A DNA stretch of 64,000 nt, taken from positions 55,369 through 119,368 of the forward strand of contig PKEB01000026.1 of NCBI GenBank assembly GCA_002863125.1, read 5' to 3'. A program made the translations under genes and the position numbers. The notes under the pieces were generated by a model. The model saw only the letters and a program-made list of their open reading frames with translations, had not been told where the DNA came from and did not search any database. Source of the DNA: Flavobacteriales bacterium. Lineage in GTDB: Bacteria; Bacteroidota; Bacteroidia; Flavobacteriales_D; Sanyastnellaceae. How positions within the stretch are numbered: position 1 is the first letter of the stretch; each line of letters opens with the position of its first letter. Of this stretch, positions 16,811-25,666 are shown in pieces.

Positions 16811-16927
16811 GGTGCAAAATACGTTCAGAACCCCCTTGTTATCAAGGGCATTGCACCATGCCGCTCGGCGGTGTGTATTTATGTTAACCGATAGAACTTT
16901 CTGGGCAAATAAGTACTTGATTCTCTG

Positions 16928-16935
16928 TAGTTTTG
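16928..16935 (+). promoter_or_regulatory. Candidate -7 promoter element for the Crp/Fnr regulator
   Basis: TAGTTTTG is an exact match to the Bacteroidota -7 consensus TAnnTTTG, 79 bases before the start codon at 17015, in the gap between two divergent genes. No convincing TTG at -33 is present with normal spacing, so the assignment is tentative. Confidence 0.4.
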
Positions 16936-17014
16936 CGGCCCTAATGAAGAAGCAACAACCCCTTTGTGTCACCTACACCTCATTTAACTACATTTATACT
17001 AAATAGTTAGCAAA

Positions 17015-17653
17015 ATGACGATGTCCAATCAATGCAATTGGTGCTCAGACGAATTGGCGGCAGAGATTCTGGACCAGTCCACCGTAATGGAGGTGGCTCC
17101 CGGAACGGTGATCATGAATCCCGGCGACCCCGTGGAAGGGGCGTATATTTTGGAGCAGGGCGCGGTGAAGCTGTTCAGGATTTGTGAATATGGTAACCGC
17201 CATCTCTTATACCTCCTGCGCAAGGATGGTATGTGCGCACTCAGCACACTCACTTCGCTTACCGGAGGTACGATGGATATTCTGGCTGAAGCAGAAGTTT
17301 CCACAATAATTCGCGTTGTTCCTAAAGAGCTCGCAGATCGGCTTTTTGTCGAAAATGAAGAATGGAGAAGCATGGTGCTGTACAGCATCCGGACTTCTTG
17401 GCAAGACTCAATGAACATGTTGGACCAGGTTGCCTTCAAACCGCTCAAGGGTCGGCTTGAATCCTACCTGCAGACGCATTCGCAATTGTCCGCCCGACAA
17501 ATCGTAACCAAGTCGCACGCCGAAATTGCTGAGGAATTGTACGTCAGCCGGGAGGCGGTCAGCCGCACCCTGAAAATCATGGAGAATGAGGGCATGGTTC
17601 ACCTTGGTCATGGGTCGATCAAAGTCATCGACATCCAAGCGAGCAACTGTTAG
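17015..17653 (+). CDS. Crp/Fnr-family transcription regulator
   Basis: This 212-residue protein has an N-terminal cyclic-nucleotide-binding-like jelly roll (about 20-130) with GTVIMNPGDPVEGAYILEQG and a C-terminal winged helix (about 145-207). The winged helix carries KSHAEIAEELYVSREAVSRTLK, the helix-turn-helix, and a final GMVHLGHGSIKV wing. Two early cysteines (CNWC, residues 6-9) are present, but the four-Cys pattern of an FNR iron-sulfur cluster is not complete. It could sense a nucleotide, redox state or other ligand; targets are unknown. The stop codon overlaps the convergent DUF3108 gene by 4 bases. Confidence 0.9.
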   Translation: MTMSNQCNWCSDELAAEILDQSTVMEVAPGTVIMNPGDPVEGAYILEQGAVKLFRICEYGNRHLLYLLRKDGMCALSTLTSLTGGTMDILAEAEVSTIIRVVPKELADRLFVENEEWRSMVLYSIRTSWQDSMNMLDQVAFKPLKGRLESYLQTHSQLSARQIVTKSHAEIAEELYVSREAVSRTLKIMENEGMVHLGHGSIKVIDIQASNC

Positions 17654-18525
17654 TCTTGATTGAAAGCGTCGCGTTGACGCTCTGATGCTGCGCGAAAGGC
17701 GCTCAATTCGTCGGTCTCCAGTACGGCGACGTTGGTCAGGTAAATCCGTGCGTGGCCAACCACCAGTTCAGTTTCCACAAAAATGGGCAAACGCCGATCG
17801 TCAGCTGTGACGACGACCCGCATTTGATCCCCTGCTTTGAACACCGTGCCGTCAATCAATGTGGGGGAAAATTCCCAACAGGTTGTTTCGGTTTTCGTTC
17901 GTGGATCCTCATGCCGGATCGTCCCTTTAAAGTCAAGGCGCGTGCTGTGCAATTCCCCGTCCAAGATGAGGTTCAATGCTACCGTGTCTCCTGGATGGTA
18001 GTCCTCCCACGGCAAGTGCCGACAATGGTGCACGGCGGTCATCACGTCGTGCAATGGGGCTTCCGGCTCAGCGGCGAGCGCTCCGCTCTTGAGTTCAGGG
18101 TCAGCGCTGATCCACTTGACTTCCTGTGGGTTTTTCAAAAAGTACCACCGATCGTAGGTGTGGCTGCCTTCCCGCCCTTGCCGTTGGAAGTTGATGGGAG
18201 TTAAAGATGCATCCGCCACACTGGCGTAAATGCTATTGACCGGATAGAACCAGTTCCAGTGTTTGCGGGAGGCACCCCAGCCTTCAAAACTCCAGAGTTG
18301 ATTTCCGCTGTACGCCATGGAGGCTGTGGTGAAACTCACATCCCCGACCTCCAAATAAAAGGGCCCCCATTCATAGGTTACTGTGTAATCCAATCGCTCC
18401 CCGTTGGTGGGTTGTGTCGTGAACGACTGCGCAGCTGCGGGCGACCACAGCCAACAGGCCATCGGCAACAAAAAAACCCTGCGCAGAGGCAGGGTTTTCA
18501 AGAAATCGGTAATCCGTGCAACCAT
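17650..18525 (-). CDS. Exported DUF3108-domain protein
   Basis: This 291-residue protein has a long signal peptide (about 1-33: basic PLRR then a hydrophobic core, ending AAAQS) and a beta-rich DUF3108 domain. The latter is recognisable from GERLDYTVTYEWGPFYLEVGD, FYPVNSIYASVAD, the Asp-His-Pro loop in WEDYHPGDTV, and TELVVGHARIYLT near the end. DUF3108 proteins are periplasmic or outer-membrane-associated proteins of unknown role. Its start codon overlaps the DUF1573 stop by 1 base. A terminator-like hairpin with seven T sits inside the signal-peptide codons (18498-18467), so expression from the upstream gene may be attenuated. Confidence 0.85.
   Translation of the reverse strand: MVARITDFLKTLPLRRVFLLPMACWLWSPAAAQSFTTQPTNGERLDYTVTYEWGPFYLEVGDVSFTTASMAYSGNQLWSFEGWGASRKHWNWFYPVNSIYASVADASLTPINFQRQGREGSHTYDRWYFLKNPQEVKWISADPELKSGALAAEPEAPLHDVMTAVHHCRHLPWEDYHPGDTVALNLILDGELHSTRLDFKGTIRHEDPRTKTETTCWEFSPTLIDGTVFKAGDQMRVVVTADDRRLPIFVETELVVGHARIYLTNVAVLETDELSAFRAASERQRDAFNQD
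18467..18498 (-). terminator. Terminator-like hairpin inside the DUF3108 signal-peptide codons
   Basis: On the minus strand, arms AAAACCCTG (18498-18490) and CAGGGTTTT (18481-18473) form a perfect nine-pair stem with an 8-base loop, and T residues continue past the right arm. The hairpin begins 27 bases after the DUF1573 stop codon, the normal place for its terminator, yet lies within the next reading frame. Confidence 0.7.
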
Positions 18526-19049
18526 TAAGCGCCGGGCTCAAATTCGACAAACGCCTTGATGGTCAAGAACGTCTGAGCCGGATCGGTATTGGCATTGATG
18601 GTGACCTTTTTGGTCTGCTGATTTTTCTTGCCTTTGGAGTTGAATTTCACTTCAATCTGTCCCTTCTCGCCAGGCTGAATGGGCTCCTTCGGGCACTTCG
18701 GTACGGTGCAGCCGCACGAGCCTTTGCAGTTGTCAATGATGAGCGGCTCATCACCCGAATTCGTGAATTCGAACATGTGGGTCACAGCATCGCCCTGGGT
18801 CAAGGTGCCAAAGTCGAATTCGTATTCGTTGAATGCGATGGTGGTCGTTGGCCCAGTGGGCGACGTAGCACCTGCGCGTGCGGGGTCGTAGTTCCCATCC
18901 GCACCAGGACTGGTGTTAACAGGGAGCTCACGTGAGTCTTGCTCAGCAGCTGGGCGCGAGATGGCGGTTTCGCTGCTTCCTTCTCCTGCACATCCAATGG
19001 CCAAGATGGCCAGGGCAGGAACAAACAAAAATTTCCAGCTCAATTTCAT
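18525..19049 (-). CDS. DUF1573 lipoprotein
   Basis: This 174-residue protein has a lipoprotein signal (MKLSWKFLFVPALAILAIGC, Cys at 20), an acidic linker, and a C-terminal DUF1573 Ig-like domain (about 70-170). The domain shows FDFGTLTQGDAVTHMFEFTN, the CKGSCGCTVP cysteine cluster, and GQIEVKFNSKGK. These proteins are abundant in Bacteroidota envelopes, but their function is unknown. An ATG two codons upstream (19055) is an alternative start. It follows the S41 protease with 29 bases between the stop at 19079 and this start, and is followed by a terminator-like hairpin overlapping the DUF3108 gene. Confidence 0.88.
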   Translation of the reverse strand: MKLSWKFLFVPALAILAIGCAGEGSSETAISRPAAEQDSRELPVNTSPGADGNYDPARAGATSPTGPTTTIAFNEYEFDFGTLTQGDAVTHMFEFTNSGDEPLIIDNCKGSCGCTVPKCPKEPIQPGEKGQIEVKFNSKGKKNQQTKKVTINANTDPAQTFLTIKAFVEFEPGA

Positions 19050-19078
19050 GGTCATGATTTTCAAGTCAAAATTACAAT

Positions 19079-20683
19079 TCAAAAGGTATTGTGCGCAAGG
19101 TTGGCCTTCTCGAAGGTGCCGTCTTGCAGAATTTCGATCGCCCGCTCAAGCGATTCGTTGAGGCCGGAAATCACACGATAAAAGGTGCTTTGTTCAAGCA
19201 GGTTTCGCCCCATCATCGCTTTTAACCGTAGGGCGATAGCGTCACCGGATTTGGACCAGTCTTCTTCGTTGAATTCGACCCCTTCAGCGGCGGCAAATGC
19301 CTGGAAGGCTTCGAGCATTGCGTCGGTCACTTCGAAGGCCTCGAGGAAGGTGTCCTCCGTTGGGTAGGCCGCTTCCAATTCAGCCCGCAAGCTGTCGACG
19401 TATGTGAGGGCGTAACGGTTATCGAGGCCCTTGCGCAAGATGGAACTGAAGTAGGCCGAGTTGTCGGTGGTGTCGAGGGGGACAAAAACATCCGGCACAA
19501 TGCCGCCGCCGCCGTACACCGTCCGGCCGCGCAATCGGGTCTCGTATTTCAGGCTGTCGGGCAAGTCAAGGCTATCCAAGCTCATCATTTCGCCGGTTTC
19601 GTACCGGTCAAACTTTTCCATTCGGTATGCATCCACCCCTTCGTCGTAGGGTTTTTGAATGCAGCGACCCGCGGGGGTGTAGTATTTCTGTACGGTCAGG
19701 CGCACCGCGCTGCCGTCGGGCAGGTTGACGGGGCGTTGCACGAGGCCCTTGCCAAAACTTCGGCGGCCTACAATCAATCCGCGATCCCAGTCTTGTACGG
19801 CACCGGACACGATTTCCGATGCGGATGCACTGCCCTGGTCAATCAGCACGACGAGGCGGCCTTGTTCGAACCGGCCGGGGATGCGGGCATACGTGTCATC
19901 CCGCGGGAACGAGCGGCCTTCGGTGTAGACGATGAGTTTTTGCTCCGACAAAAATTCGTCGGCCATCTGAATAGCGGTGCGCAACATGCCGCCGCCGTTT
20001 CCTTGCAAATCCAAAATGAGGTCCTCCATGCCTGCTTGCTTCAGCTTGGCGAAGGCTTTGTAGAGCTCGCTCATCGTGGACTTGGAAAACCGGTTGACTT
20101 TGACGTAGCCAATGCCCGGAGCCACCATGAAGGAAGCATCCACCGAGTAAATGGGGATTTTGTCCCGGATGATTTCGAACGTCAAGAGCTGGGGGTCGTT
20201 TCCGCGCTTGATGCCAACTGTAACGAGCGTTCCCTTTGGCCCTTTGAGCAATCGCTGCACGTCCTTGTTGGTCACACCGGTGCCGGCTACGACCTCGCCG
20301 TCGACCGTGACAATGCGGTCGCCCGCCATGATCCCGAGTTTTTCAGAGGGTCCGCCTGAGATGGGCGAAACGACCATGATGGTATCTCGGAATATGTTGA
20401 ACTGAATGCCAACCCCTTCGAAATTCCCGTTCAAGGGCTCGTCGGCAGCCTTGAGTTCTTCTGCAGGGATGTAGACCGAATGCGGGTCCATTTCTTCCAG
20501 CATGTTGACGATGGCGGTCTCTACCAGCGATTCCATATCGGTGTCTTCCACGTAGAGCTGGTCCATGTAGTAGAGGAGGGTGTTGAATTTCTGGCCCTGT
20601 TCTTCAAAATCGGACTGCTGCGACCACGCCGGAGCGGCCACCATCCAGCCCAGGATCATTCCCAATGCAAACTGCTTTCCCAT
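19079..20683 (-). CDS. Exported S41-family carboxy-terminal processing protease
   Basis: This 534-residue protein has a signal peptide (about 1-22, ending PAWSQ), a PDZ domain (about 85-170, with GVGIQF and GIMAGDRIVTVDGE) and an S41 catalytic core. The core holds the DQGSASASE nucleophile motif at about 283-290 and the general-base lysine in RSFGKGLVQ (about 312). A C-terminal extension of about 170 residues is typical of Bacteroidota members. Ctp proteases trim or degrade periplasmic proteins at the C-terminus. The start was set to the ATG at 20683, not the TTG at 20695. It is divergent from the secreted trypsin-like gene. Confidence 0.93.
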   Translation of the reverse strand: MGKQFALGMILGWMVAAPAWSQQSDFEEQGQKFNTLLYYMDQLYVEDTDMESLVETAIVNMLEEMDPHSVYIPAEELKAADEPLNGNFEGVGIQFNIFRDTIMVVSPISGGPSEKLGIMAGDRIVTVDGEVVAGTGVTNKDVQRLLKGPKGTLVTVGIKRGNDPQLLTFEIIRDKIPIYSVDASFMVAPGIGYVKVNRFSKSTMSELYKAFAKLKQAGMEDLILDLQGNGGGMLRTAIQMADEFLSEQKLIVYTEGRSFPRDDTYARIPGRFEQGRLVVLIDQGSASASEIVSGAVQDWDRGLIVGRRSFGKGLVQRPVNLPDGSAVRLTVQKYYTPAGRCIQKPYDEGVDAYRMEKFDRYETGEMMSLDSLDLPDSLKYETRLRGRTVYGGGGIVPDVFVPLDTTDNSAYFSSILRKGLDNRYALTYVDSLRAELEAAYPTEDTFLEAFEVTDAMLEAFQAFAAAEGVEFNEEDWSKSGDAIALRLKAMMGRNLLEQSTFYRVISGLNESLERAIEILQDGTFEKANLAHNTF

Positions 20684-20778
20684 GTCATTTTTCAATCAGG
20701 CCTGAAGGTACCGATTCTTCATGTGAGATGCGCTCCGACACTCCCCAATTTTCCCCAATCGGTTAAGGACAATCGACG

Positions 20779-20786
20779 TAAATTTG
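20779..20786 (+). promoter_or_regulatory. Candidate -7 promoter element for the secreted protease
   Basis: TAAATTTG is an exact TAnnTTTG match, 26 bases before the ATG at 20812, in the divergent gap 20684-20811. No TTG at the expected -33 spacing is seen. Confidence 0.45.
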
Positions 20787-20811
20787 ACAGAGAACCTGAA
20801 GAACTTGATTG

Positions 20812-22509
20812 ATGAAATTATTCCAAGCGATCGCCTTGGTGGGGTGGGGGCTGACCTGTGTCGTCGCCCTGCAGGCGCAGACGTCACAAGCTCAAGGGGA
20901 CAAAACCATCCCCGTAGTTGAAGTCGAGGCACCCAACGTTCAGCACTTGTGGAACCGCGCTTATTGGCACGAAGAGCACACCGGCAAAACGATGCAAGGG
21001 GAAATCCTCGATGCCTCGTTTAACTTTTTCGAACAGGCCGATGCGGCCGTGACGGAAGATGGAACGGTGTGGACCTTGCGGATTCGGGTGGAGGACGCCC
21101 CGGCTTTGTGTGTGTATTTCGATGCGTTCCACCTTCCCATGGGTTCCTCGTTGACATTCCAATCGGAGGCGGATCGGTTCAGCAGCCCGTATGTTGAAGG
21201 CCCGATTGATTACACTGAAAACAACGACCACGGACGGTGGGTGAGTGGTGAGGTGCCGGGTGAAGAATTGGTGATGCGGTACGTGCAACCGGCCGACGTG
21301 GTTGGTGCACCCGAGCTGCACGTGAATGCAGTCGGCTACTTCTTCCGCTTTTTGTGGCTTGATGGCGAATACGATTTGCTCGCGGAGAACAACCGCGGTT
21401 CGGACCCCTGCCAGGTAGACGTGATGTGCCCGGAAGGCGATGATTGGCAGTGCCAACGAGACGCTGTGGTGCGGCTGCGGGTATCTCAGAACGGAGGCAT
21501 CTACCTGTGCTCAGGCGCGATGGTGAACAACACGGCTCAGGATTGCAAGCAGCTGTTGCTGAGCTCGTTTCACTGCGCAGACGAGGTGGACGAAAACGGC
21601 TGGTCCTTGCTCAAGGTTCGCTACAACTACGAATACTTCGAATGCGAGGGCTCGTCGAGCTTCAATTCGCACGTTCGAACGGGCGTCTTTTACCTCACCG
21701 GCTCTGACGATATGTTTGGAAACAACATCAACGGCTCTGATTTTCTCCTGCTTGAGGTAGAGGATCCGGTTTTTGACAGCTGGACGCCGTTTTACGCCGG
21801 TTGGGATGTCAGCGGTTCCAATCCGACCAGTGGGGTCGGCATCCACCACCCGTCCGGTGATCGAAAGAAGATCTCGACCTTCACGACCACGGCCGCGAAC
21901 AGCAGCGCCTACCATCCCGGGGCGCACTGGCGGGTATACTGGCAGGAAACCGTGACCAACCACGGCGTGACCGAAGGCGGTTCGTCGGGGTCACCGTTGT
22001 TCAATCAGAACCAACACATTGTGGGTACGTTGACGGGCGGTGCGTCGTTTTGCGATTCACCGAATGCTCCAGATTACTATGGGAAGATGAGCTACCACTG
22101 GGACGGCAACAATCCCATTTCGGATGAAGAGAAACTTTACAATTTCCTCGATCCACTTGGAACAGGCCAAGAAGTGTTGGAAGGCAGCTATGTGACCGAT
22201 TTGGAAGTGCCATGTGCCGAACAAACCATCTGCGGCGTGGTTGAAGTGGAGGAGGAGTGGTTGATTGAAAACGAATGGTCCATTCGACCGAACCCGGCAC
22301 GGGACCGCGTGTACGTGGACTGGTCCGGTGAGGTACAGGCCGCTGAACTGCGCTTTTACGACGCCCTTGGGCGCCCAGTTGCCCAGTTTGATGTCCGGCA
22401 GATGGCCATCCCCGCTGCCGATGTGAGCGGATGGGCGCAGGGCCTGTACTACGTCACGGTGGAGACCGCTGGCGGGGCGACGGCCACGCGCAAGCTCGTC
22501 ATCGAATAA
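20812..22509 (+). CDS. Secreted trypsin-like serine protease with type A T9SS sorting domain
   Basis: This 565-residue protein has a signal peptide (1-22), an N-terminal pro-domain (about 45-195) and a lysyl-endopeptidase-like chymotrypsin fold (about 205-455). The triad is visible: His254 in LSSFHCAD, Asp310 in GSDFLLLEV and Ser394 in GGSSGSPLF. Cysteine-rich flanks (CQVDVMC, CSGAM) suggest disulfides. The C-terminus (about 485-565) is a type A T9SS sorting domain with IRPNPARDRVYVDW, LRFYDALGRPV and LYYVTVET. It should be exported across the outer membrane and cleave external proteins. Confidence 0.92.
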   Translation: MKLFQAIALVGWGLTCVVALQAQTSQAQGDKTIPVVEVEAPNVQHLWNRAYWHEEHTGKTMQGEILDASFNFFEQADAAVTEDGTVWTLRIRVEDAPALCVYFDAFHLPMGSSLTFQSEADRFSSPYVEGPIDYTENNDHGRWVSGEVPGEELVMRYVQPADVVGAPELHVNAVGYFFRFLWLDGEYDLLAENNRGSDPCQVDVMCPEGDDWQCQRDAVVRLRVSQNGGIYLCSGAMVNNTAQDCKQLLLSSFHCADEVDENGWSLLKVRYNYEYFECEGSSSFNSHVRTGVFYLTGSDDMFGNNINGSDFLLLEVEDPVFDSWTPFYAGWDVSGSNPTSGVGIHHPSGDRKKISTFTTTAANSSAYHPGAHWRVYWQETVTNHGVTEGGSSGSPLFNQNQHIVGTLTGGASFCDSPNAPDYYGKMSYHWDGNNPISDEEKLYNFLDPLGTGQEVLEGSYVTDLEVPCAEQTICGVVEVEEEWLIENEWSIRPNPARDRVYVDWSGEVQAAELRFYDALGRPVAQFDVRQMAIPAADVSGWAQGLYYVTVETAGGATATRKLVIE

Positions 22510-22515
22510 GGAGCG

Positions 22516-24675
22516 CTAATTCGCGACCCACGAGAGTTTTTCGAGCTCGATTTTGCTTTTGAATGCCCCGAACAAAACGGTGGCCGCGTTCTTGTGCATG
22601 GCGATGACCTCGCCGCGTTCCTTCCCGCCGTTGCGCAACCGAACGGTTGATCCCACCTGGATGCGTTCGACAAAATGCTTCGGCCGACGTTTGGAAGCCT
22701 TGGCGGACTGCGCGCGTTTCTTGGCTTGCTTGGCCGCCTGATTTTCGAGGCGCTTGGTCTTCTCGACGGCGAGGTATTTTTCGACGTCTTGAAGGAGCGC
22801 TTTGTTCCGGCTACCCGGATCAAACTTGTCGATGAACTGCTGCAGTTTGCGCCCGCGGTGCAATGCATCGTTGTTGTCTTCGGCCAGTGCTTGTTGGGCT
22901 TCGGCCCGGTCGTTGATGTGCTGTTCGCGGCGGTTCATGGTCACCTTCAGTTGCTCGAGTTCGAATTCCTTTTTGAGGTGCCTGTCGGTCACTTTGGCCA
23001 GGGTGTTTTTCTCCTTCTGCAACTCCGAAATCAATTCGTCCAACTTGACCTTGCGGTGATCCAACTTCCCTTTGGCGCGTTTGATGAGGTCGTTGTTGAT
23101 GCCATTGATGTGCGCCACCTCGAAGGTAAATGAACTGCCGGGGGGGCCGATGTCGAGCTTGAATAACGGTTGCAGGGATTCTTGATCGAACCGCATCGAA
23201 CCGTTGATGGCCTCGGGCAATTGGGCGGCGCGGGTCTTGATGTTGGCATAGTGGGTGGTGATGACTGCGAAGACGCCGCGTTCGTACAGCTCTTCAAAAA
23301 ACACCTCCGCTAGGGCACCTCCCAACTCCGGGTCCGAGCCTGTGCCAAATTCATCGAGCAACAGGAGGGAAGACCGATCGGCCACATCCAAAAACCCCTT
23401 CATGCGGTTTAAGCGGTAACTGTACGTACTAAGTTGATTTTCAATACTTTGATTATCTCCAATATCCGTCAATATGGACCGGAAACAGCCCATCTCGCTG
23501 TTGGGGTGGGCGGGGATGAGCAACCCGCTTTGCAGCATTACTTGAAGCAAGCCTATCGTCTTGAGCGTAATGGATTTTCCGCCGGCGTTGGGGCCGGAAA
23601 TAACCAGCATGCGTTCCTTGCGCTGCAGTTGCAGCGTCTGCGGCTCGGTGTGCAGTCCGCTGGCTGCATTTTGCATGGCAAGTAGCGGGTGGTATGCTTG
23701 GATGAGGTGAAAGTTTTCGTCCTTGCGAATGCCGGGCAGGTCGGCGTCCATTTCCCGAGCCAACTGCGCCTTGGCACGGGCCCAATCCAATTCGACCAAC
23801 AGCCGGTGGTATGAGCGGAGGTCGGGCAGGAAACGCCGAATTTGCTGCGTCAATGCGCGCAGGATGCGATGAATTTCCTTGCGTTCATCGTCTTGGAGCA
23901 TCTCCATTTCGAAGTTCATGGACACCGTCGATGCGGGTTCAATGAAGGTGATGGAGGCGTTCTTCGACTGCCCCAAGGCGGTCCCTGCGATTTTGCGCTT
24001 GTGGGTGCTGCTGACCGCGAGTACGCGGCGCTGGTTGATGAACCCTTCTTTGGTGTCGGCCAGCCATCCGCGCTCCTGGTTCTTCTTGAGTTCTTTGAGG
24101 AATTGCCGGTTGAGGTTTCGGCGCAAGCGAACCTTCTCTTCCCGGATTTGGATCAGTTTGGGTGAAGCATTGCTGCGGACTTCGCCTTTGGCATCAAATA
24201 CCCCATCGATGGCTTTCGGGAGTTCTTCATTGGGCTCGAGCCCGTCGATCAGTTCGCACAGCCGGGGAAAAACATCGGCCTTGCCTTCCAGCGCTTCGAT
24301 GACCCCATTGACGGTTTCCGTGGCGGTCCGAATGCGGTTGAAGCCGGCTTCATCCAGCACGGAATCCCGAACGGCAAGGCGCTCGTTGTCCGCAGCGATT
24401 TCCTCTCCTCCGACGGCTGGAAAGGGCACCCCTTCGCTCCGCAGGTTGAGGAATTCCTTCGTTCGTTCCAATTCTCTGCGCCAAGATTTGGGATTGACCC
24501 GGGGATGCAATTGGGTTGCGCGGTCCACCGTCGTGGGGTTGTGGCAATGGTTCAGCAACAGCGTTTTGACTACATCAAATTCCAGGTCCTTGGCGGTTTG
24601 GTCATCGAAATGCGCCATCCGTCCATCGGAAGTCGAGCGCTGGGCGCGCCGTGCGTTTTTCGGTTTACTCGCCAT
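22516..24675 (-). CDS. mutS2: MutS2-family ATPase lacking the Smr nuclease domain
   Basis: This 719-residue protein has the MutS core and clamp helices (about 25-330) and the ABC-type ATPase with Walker A GPNAGGKS (361-368), Walker B LLLLDEFGTGSD (about 437-447) and the ITTHYANIK switch. A long charged coiled coil (about 545-660) and a small KOW-like beta domain (about 675-719) follow. The Smr endonuclease domain that ends most MutS2 proteins is absent; the protein stops after LSWVAN. MutS2 proteins act on branched DNA or on collided ribosomes. The start overlaps the end of miaA by 11 bases; a later ATG at 24618 is also possible. Confidence 0.92.
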   Translation of the reverse strand: MASKPKNARRAQRSTSDGRMAHFDDQTAKDLEFDVVKTLLLNHCHNPTTVDRATQLHPRVNPKSWRRELERTKEFLNLRSEGVPFPAVGGEEIAADNERLAVRDSVLDEAGFNRIRTATETVNGVIEALEGKADVFPRLCELIDGLEPNEELPKAIDGVFDAKGEVRSNASPKLIQIREEKVRLRRNLNRQFLKELKKNQERGWLADTKEGFINQRRVLAVSSTHKRKIAGTALGQSKNASITFIEPASTVSMNFEMEMLQDDERKEIHRILRALTQQIRRFLPDLRSYHRLLVELDWARAKAQLAREMDADLPGIRKDENFHLIQAYHPLLAMQNAASGLHTEPQTLQLQRKERMLVISGPNAGGKSITLKTIGLLQVMLQSGLLIPAHPNSEMGCFRSILTDIGDNQSIENQLSTYSYRLNRMKGFLDVADRSSLLLLDEFGTGSDPELGGALAEVFFEELYERGVFAVITTHYANIKTRAAQLPEAINGSMRFDQESLQPLFKLDIGPPGSSFTFEVAHINGINNDLIKRAKGKLDHRKVKLDELISELQKEKNTLAKVTDRHLKKEFELEQLKVTMNRREQHINDRAEAQQALAEDNNDALHRGRKLQQFIDKFDPGSRNKALLQDVEKYLAVEKTKRLENQAAKQAKKRAQSAKASKRRPKHFVERIQVGSTVRLRNGGKERGEVIAMHKNAATVLFGAFKSKIELEKLSWVAN

Positions 24676-25666
24676 GGTTTTGGGTCAGTTGAACGGGTCC
24701 CCACCCTCGGTTTGCACATTCAACGCGCAAAACTTCGGCGATGTTCTCCGTATGGTCGGGATGAAACCAATGCACGCCTTCCATTTTCTGAAACCAGGTC
24801 ATCTGGCGTTTGGCAAATTGCCGCGTTCGGAGCTTGATCTCCTCGGCAACGTGGTTCGCTGTCCATTCGCCTGAAAAATAAGCGTTCCATTCTCGGTACC
24901 CCACTGTTTGCAGCGCATTGGCTGACCAATGAGGGCGCAGGGCTTCCACCTCTGCTTTTAATCCTGATTCCATCATCAGGTCCACCCGGCGGTTGATGCG
25001 GTCGATCAATTCCGTGCGTTCCCGCTTCAACCCGATGACGAGCGTGTCAAATGGGCGCTGAACAGTTGAGCTTGAATGAAAACTCGAAAAGGGCTTGCCG
25101 CTGGCCAAGCACACCTCCAAGGCGCGCACCACACGTTGCGGATTCTGGGTGTCCATGCTGGCGGCGTGCTCCGGATCCAAACGTTTCAATTCATCCACCA
25201 GCACCTCCAATCCTTCCGATTCCAAACGGGCATTGAGAGCGGTTCGGATGGTCAGGTCGGCCGGCACGGGGTCGAGCCCTTCGAGGACGGCCTTCACGTA
25301 CAACCCGCTGCCACCGCTCAGAACGGCGCACTTGCGGTGGGTAAACCACTGTTCGAGCCAAGCCAACGCATCCGATTCGAATTGCCCTGCACTGTAGAGG
25401 GCATCGGGCTCGAGAAAGTCCACGAAATGGTGGGGCACTGCTGCGCGCTCTTCGGCAGTGGGCTGGGCCGTGCCGATGGGCATGCCGCGGAACACTTGCC
25501 GGGAATCGGCGTTCAGGATTTCGCAGTGCAAGGCCTTTGCAACGGCGATGGCGACGGCTGTTTTACCGACGGCCGTAGGGCCGATGACAACCACCAAGAG
25601 CGGGCGCTCCTGTTGGCCTCGGTGTTCCGAGAGGGGAGAAAGCTGTGCTGCGCGGGTCCCGTCCAT
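24665..25666 (-). CDS. miaA: tRNA dimethylallyltransferase
   Basis: This 333-residue protein carries the P-loop GPTAVGKTAVA (about 29-39), the NADSRQVFRGMPIGTA substrate loop, PHHFVDFL, GGSGLYVKAVLEGL and NPQRVVRALEV, and ends with RQFAKRQMTWF. All are standard MiaA landmarks. It transfers the dimethylallyl group to N6 of adenosine 37 in tRNAs reading UNN codons. It starts immediately after the pRiA4b-like gene stop (no gap) and runs 11 bases into mutS2, so these genes are translationally linked. Confidence 0.96.
   Translation of the reverse strand: MDGTRAAQLSPLSEHRGQQERPLLVVVIGPTAVGKTAVAIAVAKALHCEILNADSRQVFRGMPIGTAQPTAEERAAVPHHFVDFLEPDALYSAGQFESDALAWLEQWFTHRKCAVLSGGSGLYVKAVLEGLDPVPADLTIRTALNARLESEGLEVLVDELKRLDPEHAASMDTQNPQRVVRALEVCLASGKPFSSFHSSSTVQRPFDTLVIGLKRERTELIDRINRRVDLMMESGLKAEVEALRPHWSANALQTVGYREWNAYFSGEWTANHVAEEIKLRTRQFAKRQMTWFQKMEGVHWFHPDHTENIAEVLRVECANRGWGPVQLTQNHGE

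Noticed and set aside
16811..16972. In-frame 54-codon N-terminal extension of the DegT aminotransferase
   Set aside because: The extra residues have no family character and would cover the promoter gap shared with the Crp/Fnr gene. The ATG at 16810 matches the usual N-terminus.
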